Shown: positions 17,713-27,457, numbered from the stretch's first letter. The stretch: 64,000 nt of DNA from CAWFLT01 sp963816795 (GCA_963816795.1 CAWFLT010000006.1:372001-436000), one strand, 5' to 3'. Translations and numbers: made by a program. Notes: a model not told the origin generated them from the sequence alone.

Positions 17713-19501
17713 ATGGTAGCGCGCGAATATCAAGAGCGGCTCGAAGCGCGCCGGAACGTGCTCGCCGGGCGCGAACGCGTGCACCGTCTGCTCGGGCGCG
17801 TGAATCTGACCCTCGTCGGCGTCGCCATCGCCATCGTTCTGCTGGGCGGCGACGGCATGGCGTGGTGGCTGGTGCCGCTCGTCGTGGTGTTCGCCGGGGT
17901 GGTGATGGTGCACACCCGAGTGCTGACCGCACGGGACGGCGCGCGATCAGCGGTGGCGTTCTACGAACGCGGAATCAGGCGGCTCCGCCACGAGTGGATG
18001 GGCCGCGCCGAGCCGGGAGACCGCTTCCGGCCAGCCGACCATCTCTACGCCGACGACCTCGACCTGTTCGGACGCGGCAGCCTGTTCGAGTTGCTGGCGA
18101 CGGCGCGGACGCGTGCCGGTGAGGAGACGATCGCCGCCTGGCTGCTTCGTCCGGCGCCTCCCGACGAAGTGCGCCTGCGCCAGGAGGCCATTCGGGAGCT
18201 CGTGCCCGCCCTCGACCTGCGCGAAGCGATGGCCGTGGCCGGCGACGGGCTTCCGGCGGCGGGCATCCATCCACAGGCCCTGCGAGACTGGGCGGCGGCG
18301 CCGCCGATTCTGCAGGCGCGCTGGCCGCGCGTGCTCATGGCCGTCCTGTCGGCCGTCGTCGCGTCGATCATCGGATGGATTCTGGCGACCGACGATCCGT
18401 CGCCGTGGCCGGCGCGGACGGCGCTGGCCATCCTGGCCGCCCAACTCGTCTTCGTCCTGATCATCCGCGCACGGGTGGTGCACACGCTCCAGAGCGTGGC
18501 GGCGCATGCGCACGATCTCGACCTGTTCGCGTCGCTGCTCCGCGTGATCGAGCAACGGCAATTCGCGAGCGTCCGCCTGCCGCGCGCTCTCAGAGGCGCT
18601 GGTGCGGGCGCACCAGCCGGCCTCCACCGCGATCGGCCGGCTCGATCAACTGGTGGCCGTACTTTCGGTCCGCTCCAACATCATCACGGGCTTGCCTGCC
18701 GCTCTGATGTTCTGGGGCACGCAGATGGCCCTCGCCATCGACAGCTGGCGCCGGCGTCACGCCACCGACATCCCGCGCTGGCTCGACGTCGTCGGCGAGT
18801 TCGACGCGCTGCTGGCGCTGGCGGCCTTCGCGGCGGAACATCCGGCGTTCACGTTTCCAGAGCTGGTCGACGGCCACCCGCAGATAGCTGCGGACGGACT
18901 CGCCCACCCGCTCCTTGACGACTCGGCGGTCAGCAACGACATCGCGCTGGGCGAGCCGGCGCCGAGACTGCTGGTGGTCAGTGGATCGAACATGTCCGGC
19001 AAGAGCACGTTCCTGCGGGCGCTGGGCCTCAACGTCGTGCTGGCGCAAACGGGAGCGCCCGTGCGCGCGTCACGCCTGGTGCTGTCGCCGCTGGCGGTGG
19101 GCGCATCGATCCGAGTGCTCGACTCGCTCCTCGACGGCAAGTCGCGCTTCTACGCCGAGATCACGCGGCTGAAGCAGGTGGTCGATCTGGTCGTCGCGGG
19201 AAACGGCCACGTGGTGTTTCTGCTCGATGAGATCCTCTCGGGGACCAACTCACACGACCGCCGGCTCGGCGCGCAGGCGCTGCTGACGGAGCTCGTCGCC
19301 CGGCACGCGGTGGGCCTGGTCACGACGCACGATCTGGCGCTCGGCGAAATCGCCGTCGGCCTCGGCTCGCTCGCCGGCAACGTCCACTTCGAAGACCGCT
19401 TCCAGGACGGAACGATGACCTTCGACTACCACCTCCGCCCTGGCGTCGTCCAAACCAGCAACGCCGTCGAGCTCATGCGGTCGGTGGGGCTTCGCGTCTA
19501 G
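17713..19501 (+). CDS. Membrane-anchored MutS-family ATPase, one frame interruption
   Basis: MutS-like ATPase of about 595 aa. ATG 17713 begins MVAREYQERLEARRN. Two hydrophobic segments follow at about 35-75 and two more around 215-265. Then comes the MutS core with clamp-like helices and a C-terminal ATPase: Walker A GSNMSGKST, a DSLLDGKSRFYAEI segment and Walker B HVVFLLDEILSGTNSHDR. No mismatch-recognition N-terminal domain is present, so it is not canonical MutS. It belongs with the membrane-spanning MutS homologues whose function is unknown. The frame changes at about 18592; dropping one A gives continuous RALEALVRAHQP. The intact ATPase suggests a live gene. Confidence 0.85.
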
Positions 19502-19502
19502 T

Positions 19503-19612
19503 GCTCCGGAAAGAACACGGGGCACACGGAGACGGAACGGAGGACAGGCAGAGTTCTCCATCGAACTCCGCTCCGTGTGACTGCCGTGGCCTCCGTGTGA
19601 AGCCGAGCGTCT
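19503..19612. repeat. CACGGAG/CTCCGTG inverted intergenic repeat
   Basis: The left half carries CACGGGGCACACGGAGACGG; the right half carries CTCCGTGTGACTGCCGTGGC and CCTCCGTGTGAAG. The halves face each other between the convergent MutS-like and DinB genes. Confidence 0.6.
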
Positions 19613-19627
19613 GTCGCCTGGCAAGTG

Positions 19628-20149
19628 TCACCGTGATGACGGCGGGACGATGCCTTTGATCCGCATGTAGGTGACCAGGTTGCCATAGTGCTCGTTCAGA
19701 TGGCCGATGTTCAGGACGAGCGCGCGCGAGCGGGCGTCCTTGCCCATGCCGAAGGGCATGTCGATCGCCTCGGCCAGCTTGCGGTCGTCAGCCGCGGCGA
19801 ACACCGCGTCGCAGTAGGCGATCGACTCGTTGAGGGCCTTGGCGATGGCGGCCTTCGTGGGCAACTTCTCGAAGGCGTCTTCGGCGTGCGGCGTTTTCTC
19901 ACCCTTTGCGGCGGAGCAGATGACGTAGTTCGCGCCAGCGAGGTGGCCGAGAATCTGCCCGTAGGTCCGGACCGTGTCGACCGGCCGGAAGCTGAAGTTT
20001 GCCTCGGACATGACTTCGACAGACTCCGCGATGTTCTTCTTCGCGCCGTCCCACAACGTGCGAAGAGAGGCCGTAATCGGCTGCGGTGCCTGGGCAGTCA
20101 CGGACACTGTAGAAACGAGAAACGCCAAAACAACGGTCACCTTGCACAT
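19628..20149 (-). CDS. Secreted DinB/YfiT-like protein
   Basis: A 173-aa member of the DinB/YfiT putative metal-dependent hydrolase superfamily. ATG 20149 is preferred: it has GGAGGG nine bases upstream and opens a signal peptide ending VTAQA. The four-helix fold carries candidate metal-binding histidines in YGQILGHLAGANY and NIGHLNEHYGNLV. Members act as thiol-dependent transferases in some bacteria; secreted forms like this have no assigned substrate. It converges with the MutS-like gene. Confidence 0.8.
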   Translation of the reverse strand: MCKVTVVLAFLVSTVSVTAQAPQPITASLRTLWDGAKKNIAESVEVMSEANFSFRPVDTVRTYGQILGHLAGANYVICSAAKGEKTPHAEDAFEKLPTKAAIAKALNESIAYCDAVFAAADDRKLAEAIDMPFGMGKDARSRALVLNIGHLNEHYGNLVTYMRIKGIVPPSSR

Positions 20150-20247
20150 AGATGGAACTCCCTCCGGATGTCTGCTGTCGACCACAACAGCACGAGAACA
20201 GGATGGAGCTTACTCTGCAACACCAAGGACGCGTTGAGAAACGCAAA

Positions 20248-20436
20248 GGAGGGGCGGGCTTTCGCCTTCGCAGACACCCGCGCCGCAGAGCGGCGCGGCC
20301 CGAGGCGTGGGGGTGGGGCCCCACGCCATTAAGTAGAGTTGGCCAACTCTATTCAGGGCGCGGGGGCCCCACCCCCGCGCTCGGGCCGCGCGCCGCATTG
20401 CGGCGCGCGGGTGTCTGCGATGCGCCGGCCCCTCCC
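20248..20436. repeat. Large GC-rich palindromic element, copy 1
   Basis: About 190 bp of near-perfect inverted repeat. The outer arms pair GGAGGGGCGGGC with GCCGGCCCCTCC and CGCAGACACCCGCG with CGCGGGTGTCTGCG. The inner arms carry CGGCCCGAG and GGGGGTGGGGCCCC with their complements. The centre is itself a small palindrome, TAGAGTTGGCCAACTCTA. It lies between the divergent DinB and M23 genes. A relative sharing the CGGCCCGAG/GGGGGTGGG core is at 58331-58466. Confidence 0.85.
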
Positions 20437-20474
20437 CGCGATGGGTCAGCGCGGCTCTGTCGTACCATTCACTA

Positions 20475-21839
20475 ATGCGGAAGCTTCTCGTCCTGGTCGT
20501 CGTGTTGATGCTCGTGTTCGCCGGACTGTTCGTCGCCGCTGGATACGGCGCCGGCCCAACCGTGCAGATCACAAAGCCCGAGCGCTTCGTCGGCACGACG
20601 ACCCCGGTCGAGGTCGCGATTGAGAGTCCGGGTGGCGTGCTCTCGTCGCTCGAGGTCGCGTTCGAGCAGAACGGTACCCGCACACCGCTCGTGACTGCCG
20701 TCGGAGACGCGACCCGCGTGGCGGACGCAGCCGATCGTGTCGCCGTGACGCGGACGATCGACAAGAAGACCGTCCCGGCGCTCGCCGCCGGGCCAGCGCG
20801 CATCGTCGTGACCGCATCGCGGCCGGTGTTCTTTGGGTTGCGGCAGCTGCGGTCCGAAGCGGCACGCGACGTGCAGGTCCGGCTCGAGCGCCCCAAAGTC
20901 GCTGCCGTCTCGACGCATCACTACATCAACCTCGGCGGTGCCGAGATGGTCATCTACCGCGTGTCTCCAGACGACGTGCAGTCGGGGGTCAAGGTCGGCG
21001 ACCTCGAGTACATGGGGTATCCGGCCGCCGGCATTCGTGTGGCGGGCGTCGAGATCAAGGACCCGGCCGCCCGCGTCGCCTTCTTCGCGCTGCGGTACGA
21101 CCAGCCGCTGAACACGCCAATTCATCTGTTCGCCCGTGACGAAGCCGGCAACAGCGCGCGCGGTGATTTCGACTTCCGGACGTTTCCAAAACCATTCAAG
21201 AAGAGCCGGATCGAGGTCACCGACAAGTTGCTCGAACGCGTGGTCCCGGCGATCCTCGCGGGCACCAGCGAGATCAAGCCAGCCGGGTCGTTGATCGATC
21301 AGTACCTCGTCATCAACGGCGATCTCCGAAAGCGAAACGCGGAAAAGATCGTGTCGTTCGCCGCCCAGACCGCACCCGAAATGCTGTGGCGAGGCGAGAC
21401 GTTCTATGCCTTCAGCAACACCTCGGCCGAGTCCGCCTTTGCCGATCAACGGACCTATCTCTATCAGGGCAAAGAGGTGGACCGGCAGGTGCACCTCGGC
21501 TTCGATCTCGCGTCGTTTGCGGGCACGCCGATCGTCGCCGCCAACCGCGGCAAAGTGCTGTTCGCAGAGGAGCTCGGCATCTACGGGCAGTGCGTCATTC
21601 TCGACCACGGCATGGGCGTGCAGTCGCTCTATGCGCATCTCTCGGCGATCGAGGTCAAGCCGGGCGACATGGTCGAGAAGAGCCAGCGCCTCGGCCGCAG
21701 CGGGATGACCGGCCTGGCCGGTGGCGACCACTTGCACTTCACCATGCTGGTCAACGGCCACATGGTGAACCCGATCGAGTGGTGGGACTCGCACTGGATC
21801 GAGGACCGGATTCTTCGGAAGATCCGGACACCCTGGTAG
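20475..21839 (+). CDS. M23 family peptidase (LytM-type) with signal anchor
   Basis: A 454-aa envelope protein. Residues 1-26 form a signal peptide or anchor (RKLLVLVVVLMLVFAGLFV). A beta-rich middle region follows, with a C-terminal M23/LytM domain at about 330-430. It contains VHLGFDLA (first zinc His and Asp), GVQSLYAHLS and GGDHLHFTM (HxH pair), so the zinc site is complete. It is expected to cut peptidoglycan cross-links or act as a LytM factor. A hairpin follows the stop and a large palindrome lies just beyond. Confidence 0.9.
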   Translation: MRKLLVLVVVLMLVFAGLFVAAGYGAGPTVQITKPERFVGTTTPVEVAIESPGGVLSSLEVAFEQNGTRTPLVTAVGDATRVADAADRVAVTRTIDKKTVPALAAGPARIVVTASRPVFFGLRQLRSEAARDVQVRLERPKVAAVSTHHYINLGGAEMVIYRVSPDDVQSGVKVGDLEYMGYPAAGIRVAGVEIKDPAARVAFFALRYDQPLNTPIHLFARDEAGNSARGDFDFRTFPKPFKKSRIEVTDKLLERVVPAILAGTSEIKPAGSLIDQYLVINGDLRKRNAEKIVSFAAQTAPEMLWRGETFYAFSNTSAESAFADQRTYLYQGKEVDRQVHLGFDLASFAGTPIVAANRGKVLFAEELGIYGQCVILDHGMGVQSLYAHLSAIEVKPGDMVEKSQRLGRSGMTGLAGGDHLHFTMLVNGHMVNPIEWWDSHWIEDRILRKIRTPW

Positions 21840-21874
21840 CCGTTTTCACGTTGGTGTAGCGAGTGAAAACGGCT
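21838..21874 (+). terminator. Perfect 12-bp stem after the M23 gene
   Basis: AGCCGTTTTCAC pairs exactly with GTGAAAACGGCT across a 13-nt loop, starting in the TAG stop codon. There is no T-run after it, so it may be a processing or pausing hairpin rather than a classical terminator. Confidence 0.45.
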
Positions 21875-21875
21875 G

Positions 21876-22019
21876 AGCGGTTTGCACAACGTCGACGCCT
21901 GGGATGAGGGGGGAGATTTGCACAGGAGGGGGACGGGTCTGGCTCGCGCCAGCGAGACCCGTCCCCCTCCTGTGCAAATCTCCCCCCTCTCAGCTCGCCA
22001 AAGCAATGTGCAAACCGCT
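21876..22019. repeat. 144-bp palindrome with perfect 35-bp inner arms
   Basis: Inner arms 21906-21940 and 21955-21989 are exact reverse complements over 35 bp (starting GAGGGGGGAGATTTGCAC) around a 14-nt loop. Outer arms AGCGGTTTGCACA and TGTGCAAACCGCT are exact over 13 bp. The sequence TTTGCACA occurs in both inner and outer arms. It lies between two plus-strand genes; I cannot tell whether it is a mobile palindrome or a regulatory structure. Confidence 0.9.
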
Positions 22020-22049
22020 CTAGCAGCCAATCCGTGTATCCTCCTGCGC

Positions 22050-23069
22050 ATGCGCAAGAGGACCTCCCTGTTGACCGCGGCCACGGCGTCGGCGCTCGTC
22101 GCCCTGGCGTCGCTCTCGTTGCCGGCGCAGTCGGCTCAATCCACGACGGCGGCCCCGCCGCAACGCCAACGCACCGAGGCCGAGGCGCGCGAAACGGCCG
22201 CCCGCAATCGTGAGAACCGCGAAAAGCAGCGCCGTGAGCAAGGGGCGCCGATCGAGCTGGTGCCGAGCTACATCAAAGCCGCCATCCTGCCCGTGCCGGA
22301 GTCTCTCGGCCTGAACGCGTTCTACAAGAAATACGTCGATGCGTTGGGCATTCCGGTCGTCGCGTCGGTCAACGTGCCCGACGACGCGCTGCTGGTGGCC
22401 CGAGACATCGTCAACAGCATGCTGGCCATGCGGCCAGATGTGCGGAAGGCCCTGATTGCCAGGAAGTGGCGGACCGGGGTCATCGCCGAAGTTGAAATGA
22501 CGATGGACATTCCCGAGTATGCGCGGCTCAAGCGGCCCGGCGCGCCGGCCGGGGAACCGGTGACGCAAGCGGACCGCGATTATCACGCCAATCGATCGCG
22601 CGGCCTTGGCGGCAACCCGACCACCGGCGCCGAGGAGAACCTGCTCGGGTATCCCGGCACCCGGTATTACGGCGAGCACATTTTCGTGCACGAGTTCGCG
22701 CACGCGATCATGACCGGCCTCAGAGACGCCGATCCGGCGCTTCACGCCGAGATCCGCGCCGCCTACGACGCGGCGATGGCCGCCAAAAAGTACACCTACG
22801 ACGGCAGTCGCGGGCCGCACTACGCGACGACCAACGCGAACGAGTACTGGGCCGAGGGAGCCCAGTGGTGGTTCTTCTCGAACTACGGCGAGTGCTTCGC
22901 CGGCAACGTCAAGGTCGACAGTCCCGACGAATTCAAGGCGTACGATCCCACGCTGTACGCGATCCTCGCCCGCGTGTTCGACGTCCATCACATTCCGATG
23001 GACGTGTTCCATGGCCGTCAAGTGCGGAAGGTCACGTGCGGCGGCGGGTCCGGCACCGGCGCGAGATAG
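22050..23069 (+). CDS. Secreted HEFAH zinc metallopeptidase-like protein
   Basis: A 339-aa protein starting at ATG 22050 with a signal peptide (basic MRKR, core to about residue 27) and a low-complexity charged stretch to residue 66. The zinc motif HEFAH occupies 214-218 in HIFVHEFAHAIM. A likely third ligand, Glu, lies about 50 residues on in NEYWAEGAQWWF (E265 or E269). This is the gluzincin arrangement. The spacing and the surrounding YYGEHIFVHEF resemble anthrax-lethal-factor-like or glycan-associated metallopeptidases, but I cannot name the family. It stands alone between two repeats or gaps. Confidence 0.75.
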   Translation: MRKRTSLLTAATASALVALASLSLPAQSAQSTTAAPPQRQRTEAEARETAARNRENREKQRREQGAPIELVPSYIKAAILPVPESLGLNAFYKKYVDALGIPVVASVNVPDDALLVARDIVNSMLAMRPDVRKALIARKWRTGVIAEVEMTMDIPEYARLKRPGAPAGEPVTQADRDYHANRSRGLGGNPTTGAEENLLGYPGTRYYGEHIFVHEFAHAIMTGLRDADPALHAEIRAAYDAAMAAKKYTYDGSRGPHYATTNANEYWAEGAQWWFFSNYGECFAGNVKVDSPDEFKAYDPTLYAILARVFDVHHIPMDVFHGRQVRKVTCGGGSGTGAR

Positions 23070-23210
23070 GTAGATCGGTCATACGCTTCCCAACCTGCGC
23101 GTCGTACTTCCGACTTCCGGCGCGTCGTTCCTGATCTCTCGTGCGCTTCCGCGCTGGCAGGCACGCCAGCGGCAGGCACGGATCGTGCTTCTCCTGACTG
23201 AGGAGGACAT

Positions 23211-24600
23211 ATGCGCATTGAGCTCATGGTGGCCGCGCTGGCACTTTCGCTGCCGGCAGCGGCTCAGCAGCGCGGAAGCATCAACGACATCGCCGGGGCG
23301 GCGGCGGTTGCCGGCGGGGAGACGGTATTCACGGTGTCCGGGCGGAATCCCTGCGGCGCCGTCAACCTCGACTACGGCGACGGCCAGGCGGTGACGCATC
23401 CGATTCGTGCGTTACCGGCGACGATCAGCCACGCCTATGCACGCGCCGGCAACTATCAGGTCCGGGCGCGCGGCCAGGGCAACTGCGACGGCGAGGCCTC
23501 GATGACGGTTCGCGTCACCGGCGGCGGCGGCGTGGAAACGCGACCGGCGGCGGGCCGTGGCAACGCGACCGGCGCGAACATGCGCTTCGCCGGCATGGAC
23601 CGCGACAACGATGGCACCATCACTCGCGCTGAGTGGAATGGAAGCGCGCAGTCGTTCCGCGTGCACGACTGGAACGGTGATGGCGTCTTGTCGGGCGACG
23701 AAGTCCGCGCCGGTGGCCAGCGCCAGTGGGACCAGGATCCGGATTACGCGCCGAATCGCAATACCCTCAGCGACTGGACCGAACGTCGGTTTCAGCAGTT
23801 GGACTCGAACGGCGACGGCCGGATCCTCCGCCGGGAGTGGCCGTTCAGCGCCGAGGAGTTCGTGCGCGTCGATCGCAACCGCGATGGCGCGCTGACGCGA
23901 GCCGAGTTCCTGGATCCGAACGCCAACGACGACCGCGACGATCAGTTCGACTACCTCGACCTCAACGGCAACAATCGCATCGAGGCATCCGAATGGCACG
24001 CGAGCCGCGAGACCTTTCAGTGGCTGGATCGCAACCGCGACGGCGTACTGAGCAGGACGGAGGCTGCTGGCGAGAATCTCGAGCAGAACGACCAGTTCGC
24101 CGCGCTCGACACCAACAACGACCGGGTCATCGCAGCCTCGGAGTGGCAGTGGTCGCGAGCGAGCTTCGACCGGCTCGACCGCAACAACGACGGCCGGGTC
24201 ACCCGGGCCGAGTACGACGCGGCCAGCCCGATCGGCTCAACCGGCACGTCGGCCCCGATTGTCGTGAACGCGCAGGATCGCTGGACCGACACCGGGATCT
24301 TCGTGCGCGCGGGCGAGACGCTGTTACTTCCAGACGACCGGCTCGATCGCGATGGTGGGCGATGGGCAGGATATTGCCGATCCACAGGGCGCACGCAACG
24401 GCCGCCGGGCCCCTAACGCGCCGCTGCAGAACCAGCCCGCAGGGATGCTCATTGCCCGTATCGGCGCCGGCCCGGTCATCCCGATCGGCAGCCGAACCGA
24501 GGGAATCCGGGCATCGCAGTCGGGGCGGCTCTATCTCGGCGTCAATGACGACCACCTGGCCGACAACAGCGGGGAGTTCAGGGTGACAGTTCGCAAATAA
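23211..24600 (+). CDS. Secreted EF-hand protein with PA-IL-like C-terminal domain, one frame interruption
   Basis: ATG 23211 follows a strong AGGAGG. After a short signal peptide comes a PKD-like beta domain (to about residue 100). Eight EF-hand-type loops follow, for example DRDNDGTITRAEW, DWNGDGVLSGDEV, DSNGDGRILRREW and DRNNDGRVTRAEY; two have weakened ligand sets (DLNGNNRIEASEW, DTNNDRVIAASEW). Dropping one T near 24324 restores ETLYFQTTGSIAM and leads into GMLIARIGAGPVIPIG and GRLYLGVNDDHLADNSGEF. That is the signature of calcium-dependent galactose-binding PA-IL/LecA-like domains. A secreted calcium-binding lectin is the best reading, about 463 aa reconstructed. Confidence 0.82.
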
Positions 24601-24603
24601 GGG

Positions 24604-25653
24604 TCACTTCTTTGTCGCCACCATCGCCACGGGCTCCCCCTTGGTGATGGGCGGCGTGCCGATGACGTAGAGAATCTCGGCGTCGAACGGCGCGTAGATT
24701 TGCTCCAGGACTTTGCCGTGGAAGTCGGTCACGTGGCCGATCTTGTCGTCCTTGGCGACGCGTTGGCCGCGCTGGACGAACGCATAGAAGATGCCGGTCG
24801 ATCCCGAGCGCAGCACTTCGTTGCGGTCCAGCAGGGTCGGCGCGGCGATGAGCCCGGGGCCGCCGTCCCGCATGCCGAGATGCCTCAACAGCCCGGCGAT
24901 ACCGCGCTCGATCAGCGTCAGCGAGACGTCATCGACCACGCCAAGGCCACCGGTCTCGGTCGTGATCGCCGGTTTGCCGCGAGTGATCGCGGTGTTGGAC
25001 AAATAGAGTGACGCCGCCGGGTCGGTCGGCCTCGCGCCGTCGACAACGATCCGATCGAGGCCGAACGCGAGCGCCATGGCTTTGCTCGCCTCGACCACGC
25101 GTGGGTCGCCGGTCGTGATCCAATACGAGTAGGGCCGGAGCGATTCGTTGCCGTCGCCGCAATGCAGGTCCACGACGTGCGTGGCGCGCCCGATGATCTC
25201 GCGCGTGATGACGTCGGCGATGCGCTCGGACAGTGTCCCGTCGGCCTTGCCGGGAAACACACGATTCAGATTCTTGCCGTCGGCCGGCGAGTAGTACACG
25301 GTGCGGCCCAGGAAGGACGGCATGTTGGCGACGTGGACGATCAGGACCGTGCCGCGGAGCGACTTGGCGTCGATCGCCCCAAGGACCCGCTGAAGCGCGA
25401 TGATCGGCACGTACTCGGCGCCGTGGGTTCCTGCGACCAGGGCCAGCACGGGACCGGCCGCCGTGCCGCGGATGACCGTGAATGGAATGGTCGCGCCGGC
25501 ATCGCCGCCCCGCGGCGGCACCTCGAAACTGCCAGAGACCATGGTGCCAGGGGCGGCGGTCACCGCGCCGACGACCAGCGGCGTCTGGGCCGTCGTCCGG
25601 CTGCACGCAGCCAGAACCGAGACAAGGATCAGCAGACACGCACGAATCGCCAT
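24604..25653 (-). CDS. Succinylglutamate desuccinylase/aspartoacylase family lipoprotein
   Basis: A 349-aa zinc carboxypeptidase-fold deacylase. The N-terminus has a lipobox LAAC (Cys17), so it should be a lipoprotein. Zinc ligands are H77 and E80 in VAGTHGAEY and H164 in VVDLHCGDGNE. The substrate-binding NLNRVFPG motif is present. The C-terminal beta domain (GIFYAFVQRGQRVAKDDKIG) is typical of AstE-like proteins. Substrate unknown; an N-acyl amino acid is likely. It converges with the EF-hand gene, with three bases between stops. Confidence 0.85.
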   Translation of the reverse strand: MAIRACLLILVSVLAACSRTTAQTPLVVGAVTAAPGTMVSGSFEVPPRGGDAGATIPFTVIRGTAAGPVLALVAGTHGAEYVPIIALQRVLGAIDAKSLRGTVLIVHVANMPSFLGRTVYYSPADGKNLNRVFPGKADGTLSERIADVITREIIGRATHVVDLHCGDGNESLRPYSYWITTGDPRVVEASKAMALAFGLDRIVVDGARPTDPAASLYLSNTAITRGKPAITTETGGLGVVDDVSLTLIERGIAGLLRHLGMRDGGPGLIAAPTLLDRNEVLRSGSTGIFYAFVQRGQRVAKDDKIGHVTDFHGKVLEQIYAPFDAEILYVIGTPPITKGEPVAMVATKK

Positions 25654-25721
25654 GGCGGTCTTCCATCCTACCGCTGCTCCGCCTCTCGTGCCCGTCGCAG
25701 GAAAGAGGTCACAATAGGCGG

Positions 25722-26237
25722 ATGCGTTCGATCCTGACCTTCCTCGGTTTCTCGAGCGACCAGACCACCGACAGCGACGCCATTCATCGCATCGCCTCCG
25801 AGCTCGATCGGCTCGAGCCCGGCCGCGCCCGCTACCTCGCCGCGTTCGCCTTCGTGCTCAGCCGTGTCGCTCGGGCCGATCATGAGGTGACGGCAGACGA
25901 AACTCGGTCGATGGAACACCTCATCGCCGAACGCGGCGGGCTGCCGCCAGCCCAGGCGGCACTGATTGTCGAGATGGCCAAGAACCAGCAGCGGCTGTTC
26001 GGCGGCACCGACGACTTCCTCGTGACGCGGGAACTCGCGCAAGTCGCGACGGCCGACGAGCGGCTCGCGATCGTCGAGTGCCTCTTTGCGGTCGCTTCGG
26101 CCGATCGCCGCGTCCTCACGGCAGAGGCCGACGAAATCTCCCGCGTCGCCCGCGAATTGCGCGTCGATCACGCGGACCTGTCACGATTCCGCGCGACGTA
26201 TGGACATCTCCTGGCAGCGCGTGAGGGACTGGTGTAA
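25722..26237 (+). CDS. TerB-like (tellurite resistance/DjlA-type) helical protein
   Basis: A 171-aa cytosolic protein from ATG 25722. Two helical repeats each carry the acidic TerB-type pattern: VLSRVARADHEVTADETRSM and LFAVASADRRVLTAEADEI, both A-D-x-x-(V/R)-x-x-x-E. TerB-like domains bind metal or act in membrane-associated stress complexes; the role here is not known. No other ter genes are nearby. It is divergent from the AstE-like gene across a 68-bp gap. Confidence 0.8.
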   Translation: MRSILTFLGFSSDQTTDSDAIHRIASELDRLEPGRARYLAAFAFVLSRVARADHEVTADETRSMEHLIAERGGLPPAQAALIVEMAKNQQRLFGGTDDFLVTRELAQVATADERLAIVECLFAVASADRRVLTAEADEISRVARELRVDHADLSRFRATYGHLLAAREGLV

Positions 26238-26573
26238 ATCTCGAGCGACGGGTTGTCAGATCACGAGCTCACACGGAGGACACGGAGGAGGCCGGAGACC
26301 ACGGGAAACGCAGCACGAGTGTCCTGAGCCGGCGTCGTCAGACTGGCGGACATGCGTCGGTGACTGAACGGTTCAGAGACATGAAGAGTCATCGATCGGA
26401 TCGGTCCGCGCAGTCCGCGGCCAAGGCCGCGGGCAGGCAACGCTGCCCGACGCCAGGCGTCTTCACGCGCTTCAACCCTTCAGTCCTTCACGTTGAGGTT
26501 GTCTCGCGGGCGTTTCACTCACCATTCGAACTCCGTGAGCCCCGTGTCGTCCCCGAGTCCCGTGTTTGAGGCC
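26238..26573. other. Intergenic region with CACGGAGGA repeats
   Basis: No convincing gene in this 336-bp gap between the TerB-like gene and the DUF1080 stop. It contains CACGGAGGACACGGAGGAGG (about 26275-26295) and partial CTTCACGC/CCTTCACG units (26460-26490). Short open frames here lack start signals and conservation. Confidence 0.6.
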
Positions 26574-27386
26574 CTAAATCTTTCTGTACATCACCGTCCG
26601 GTACTCGATCTTGAGCGGCGGCCCGGTGTGGAGCTGGAAGCCGATGACGCCTTCCTTTGGCGCATGCGCCGTGTCTTCGTCGATCGCGATGCTCATCAGC
26701 TGCCCGTTGATGAGCTGCATGAGGACCGGACCGCGCGCGATGATGTGATAGCGATTCCAGCCTCCGACGTTCATGACGCCACGCAGCAGCGTCGGGTCCG
26801 CGATCTTGCCGATCTCTTTGTACTTGGGCCCGTCGACGATGCGAGTGATCTGACCGCGCGGCGAGAGGATGATGTGGCCGGCACCGGGACCGCGGCCGAG
26901 CTCGTCGTGGATGTTGCCGAGGTAGCCCGGGGCGAAGTCCATGTCTGCCTGATAGCCTTTGAGGACGAACTTCCCCGCGCTCGGCACTTCGGCACTTCGG
27001 TACTGGATGCCGCTGTTCGCGCCGTTGAGCCGGAAGTCGACCTTCAACTCGAAGTCCCGCACGACGCCGCCGCGCCAAATCAGGAACGTGTTGGCCTTGG
27101 CCGGCTTCTCCGCGGTGGTCTCGCCAACAATGACGCCATTCTCGGCGCGCCAGAAGGTCAGGTCGCCTTCCCAGCCCGCGAGCGTCTTGCCGTCGAAGAT
27201 CGCGGTGAACCCCTCAGCGTCGTCCGGATCGGTGGCCGGAATCATCCCGCTCGCCGGACGACCCGGCGCGGCCAGCGGGGCCGATTGATAGGCAGGCGCT
27301 GCCGTTGAGGCCAGCTGCGCGCCGAAGCCGACGGTCACGGCACCGGCAACCACGACCAAACGACGAGCGAGACGCGATGCAGTCAC
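26574..27386 (-). CDS. DUF1080 (3-keto-disaccharide hydrolase-type) secreted protein
   Basis: A 270-aa protein translated from GTG 27386, supported by a near-ideal AGGAGGTGA six bases upstream. A signal peptide runs to about residue 30. The DUF1080 jelly-roll domain follows: GFTAIFDGKTLAGWEG at its start, TFLIWRGGVVRDFELKVDFRL, NSGIQYRS, GYQADMDF and GPPLKIEYRTVMYRKI at the end, all family hallmarks. Such proteins bind or hydrolyse 3-keto sugars in the periplasm of Bacteroidetes, Planctomycetes and Acidobacteria. No partner oxidoreductase lies adjacent. Confidence 0.9.
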   Translation of the reverse strand: MTASRLARRLVVVAGAVTVGFGAQLASTAAPAYQSAPLAAPGRPASGMIPATDPDDAEGFTAIFDGKTLAGWEGDLTFWRAENGVIVGETTAEKPAKANTFLIWRGGVVRDFELKVDFRLNGANSGIQYRSAEVPSAGKFVLKGYQADMDFAPGYLGNIHDELGRGPGAGHIILSPRGQITRIVDGPKYKEIGKIADPTLLRGVMNVGGWNRYHIIARGPVLMQLINGQLMSIAIDEDTAHAPKEGVIGFQLHTGPPLKIEYRTVMYRKI

Positions 27387-27457
27387 AGATCACCTCCTGG
27401 CGACACCGCGCCGATCCTACTCCTCGTCACGCTGCGATGGGAGCCGCCTTTTGCCTT

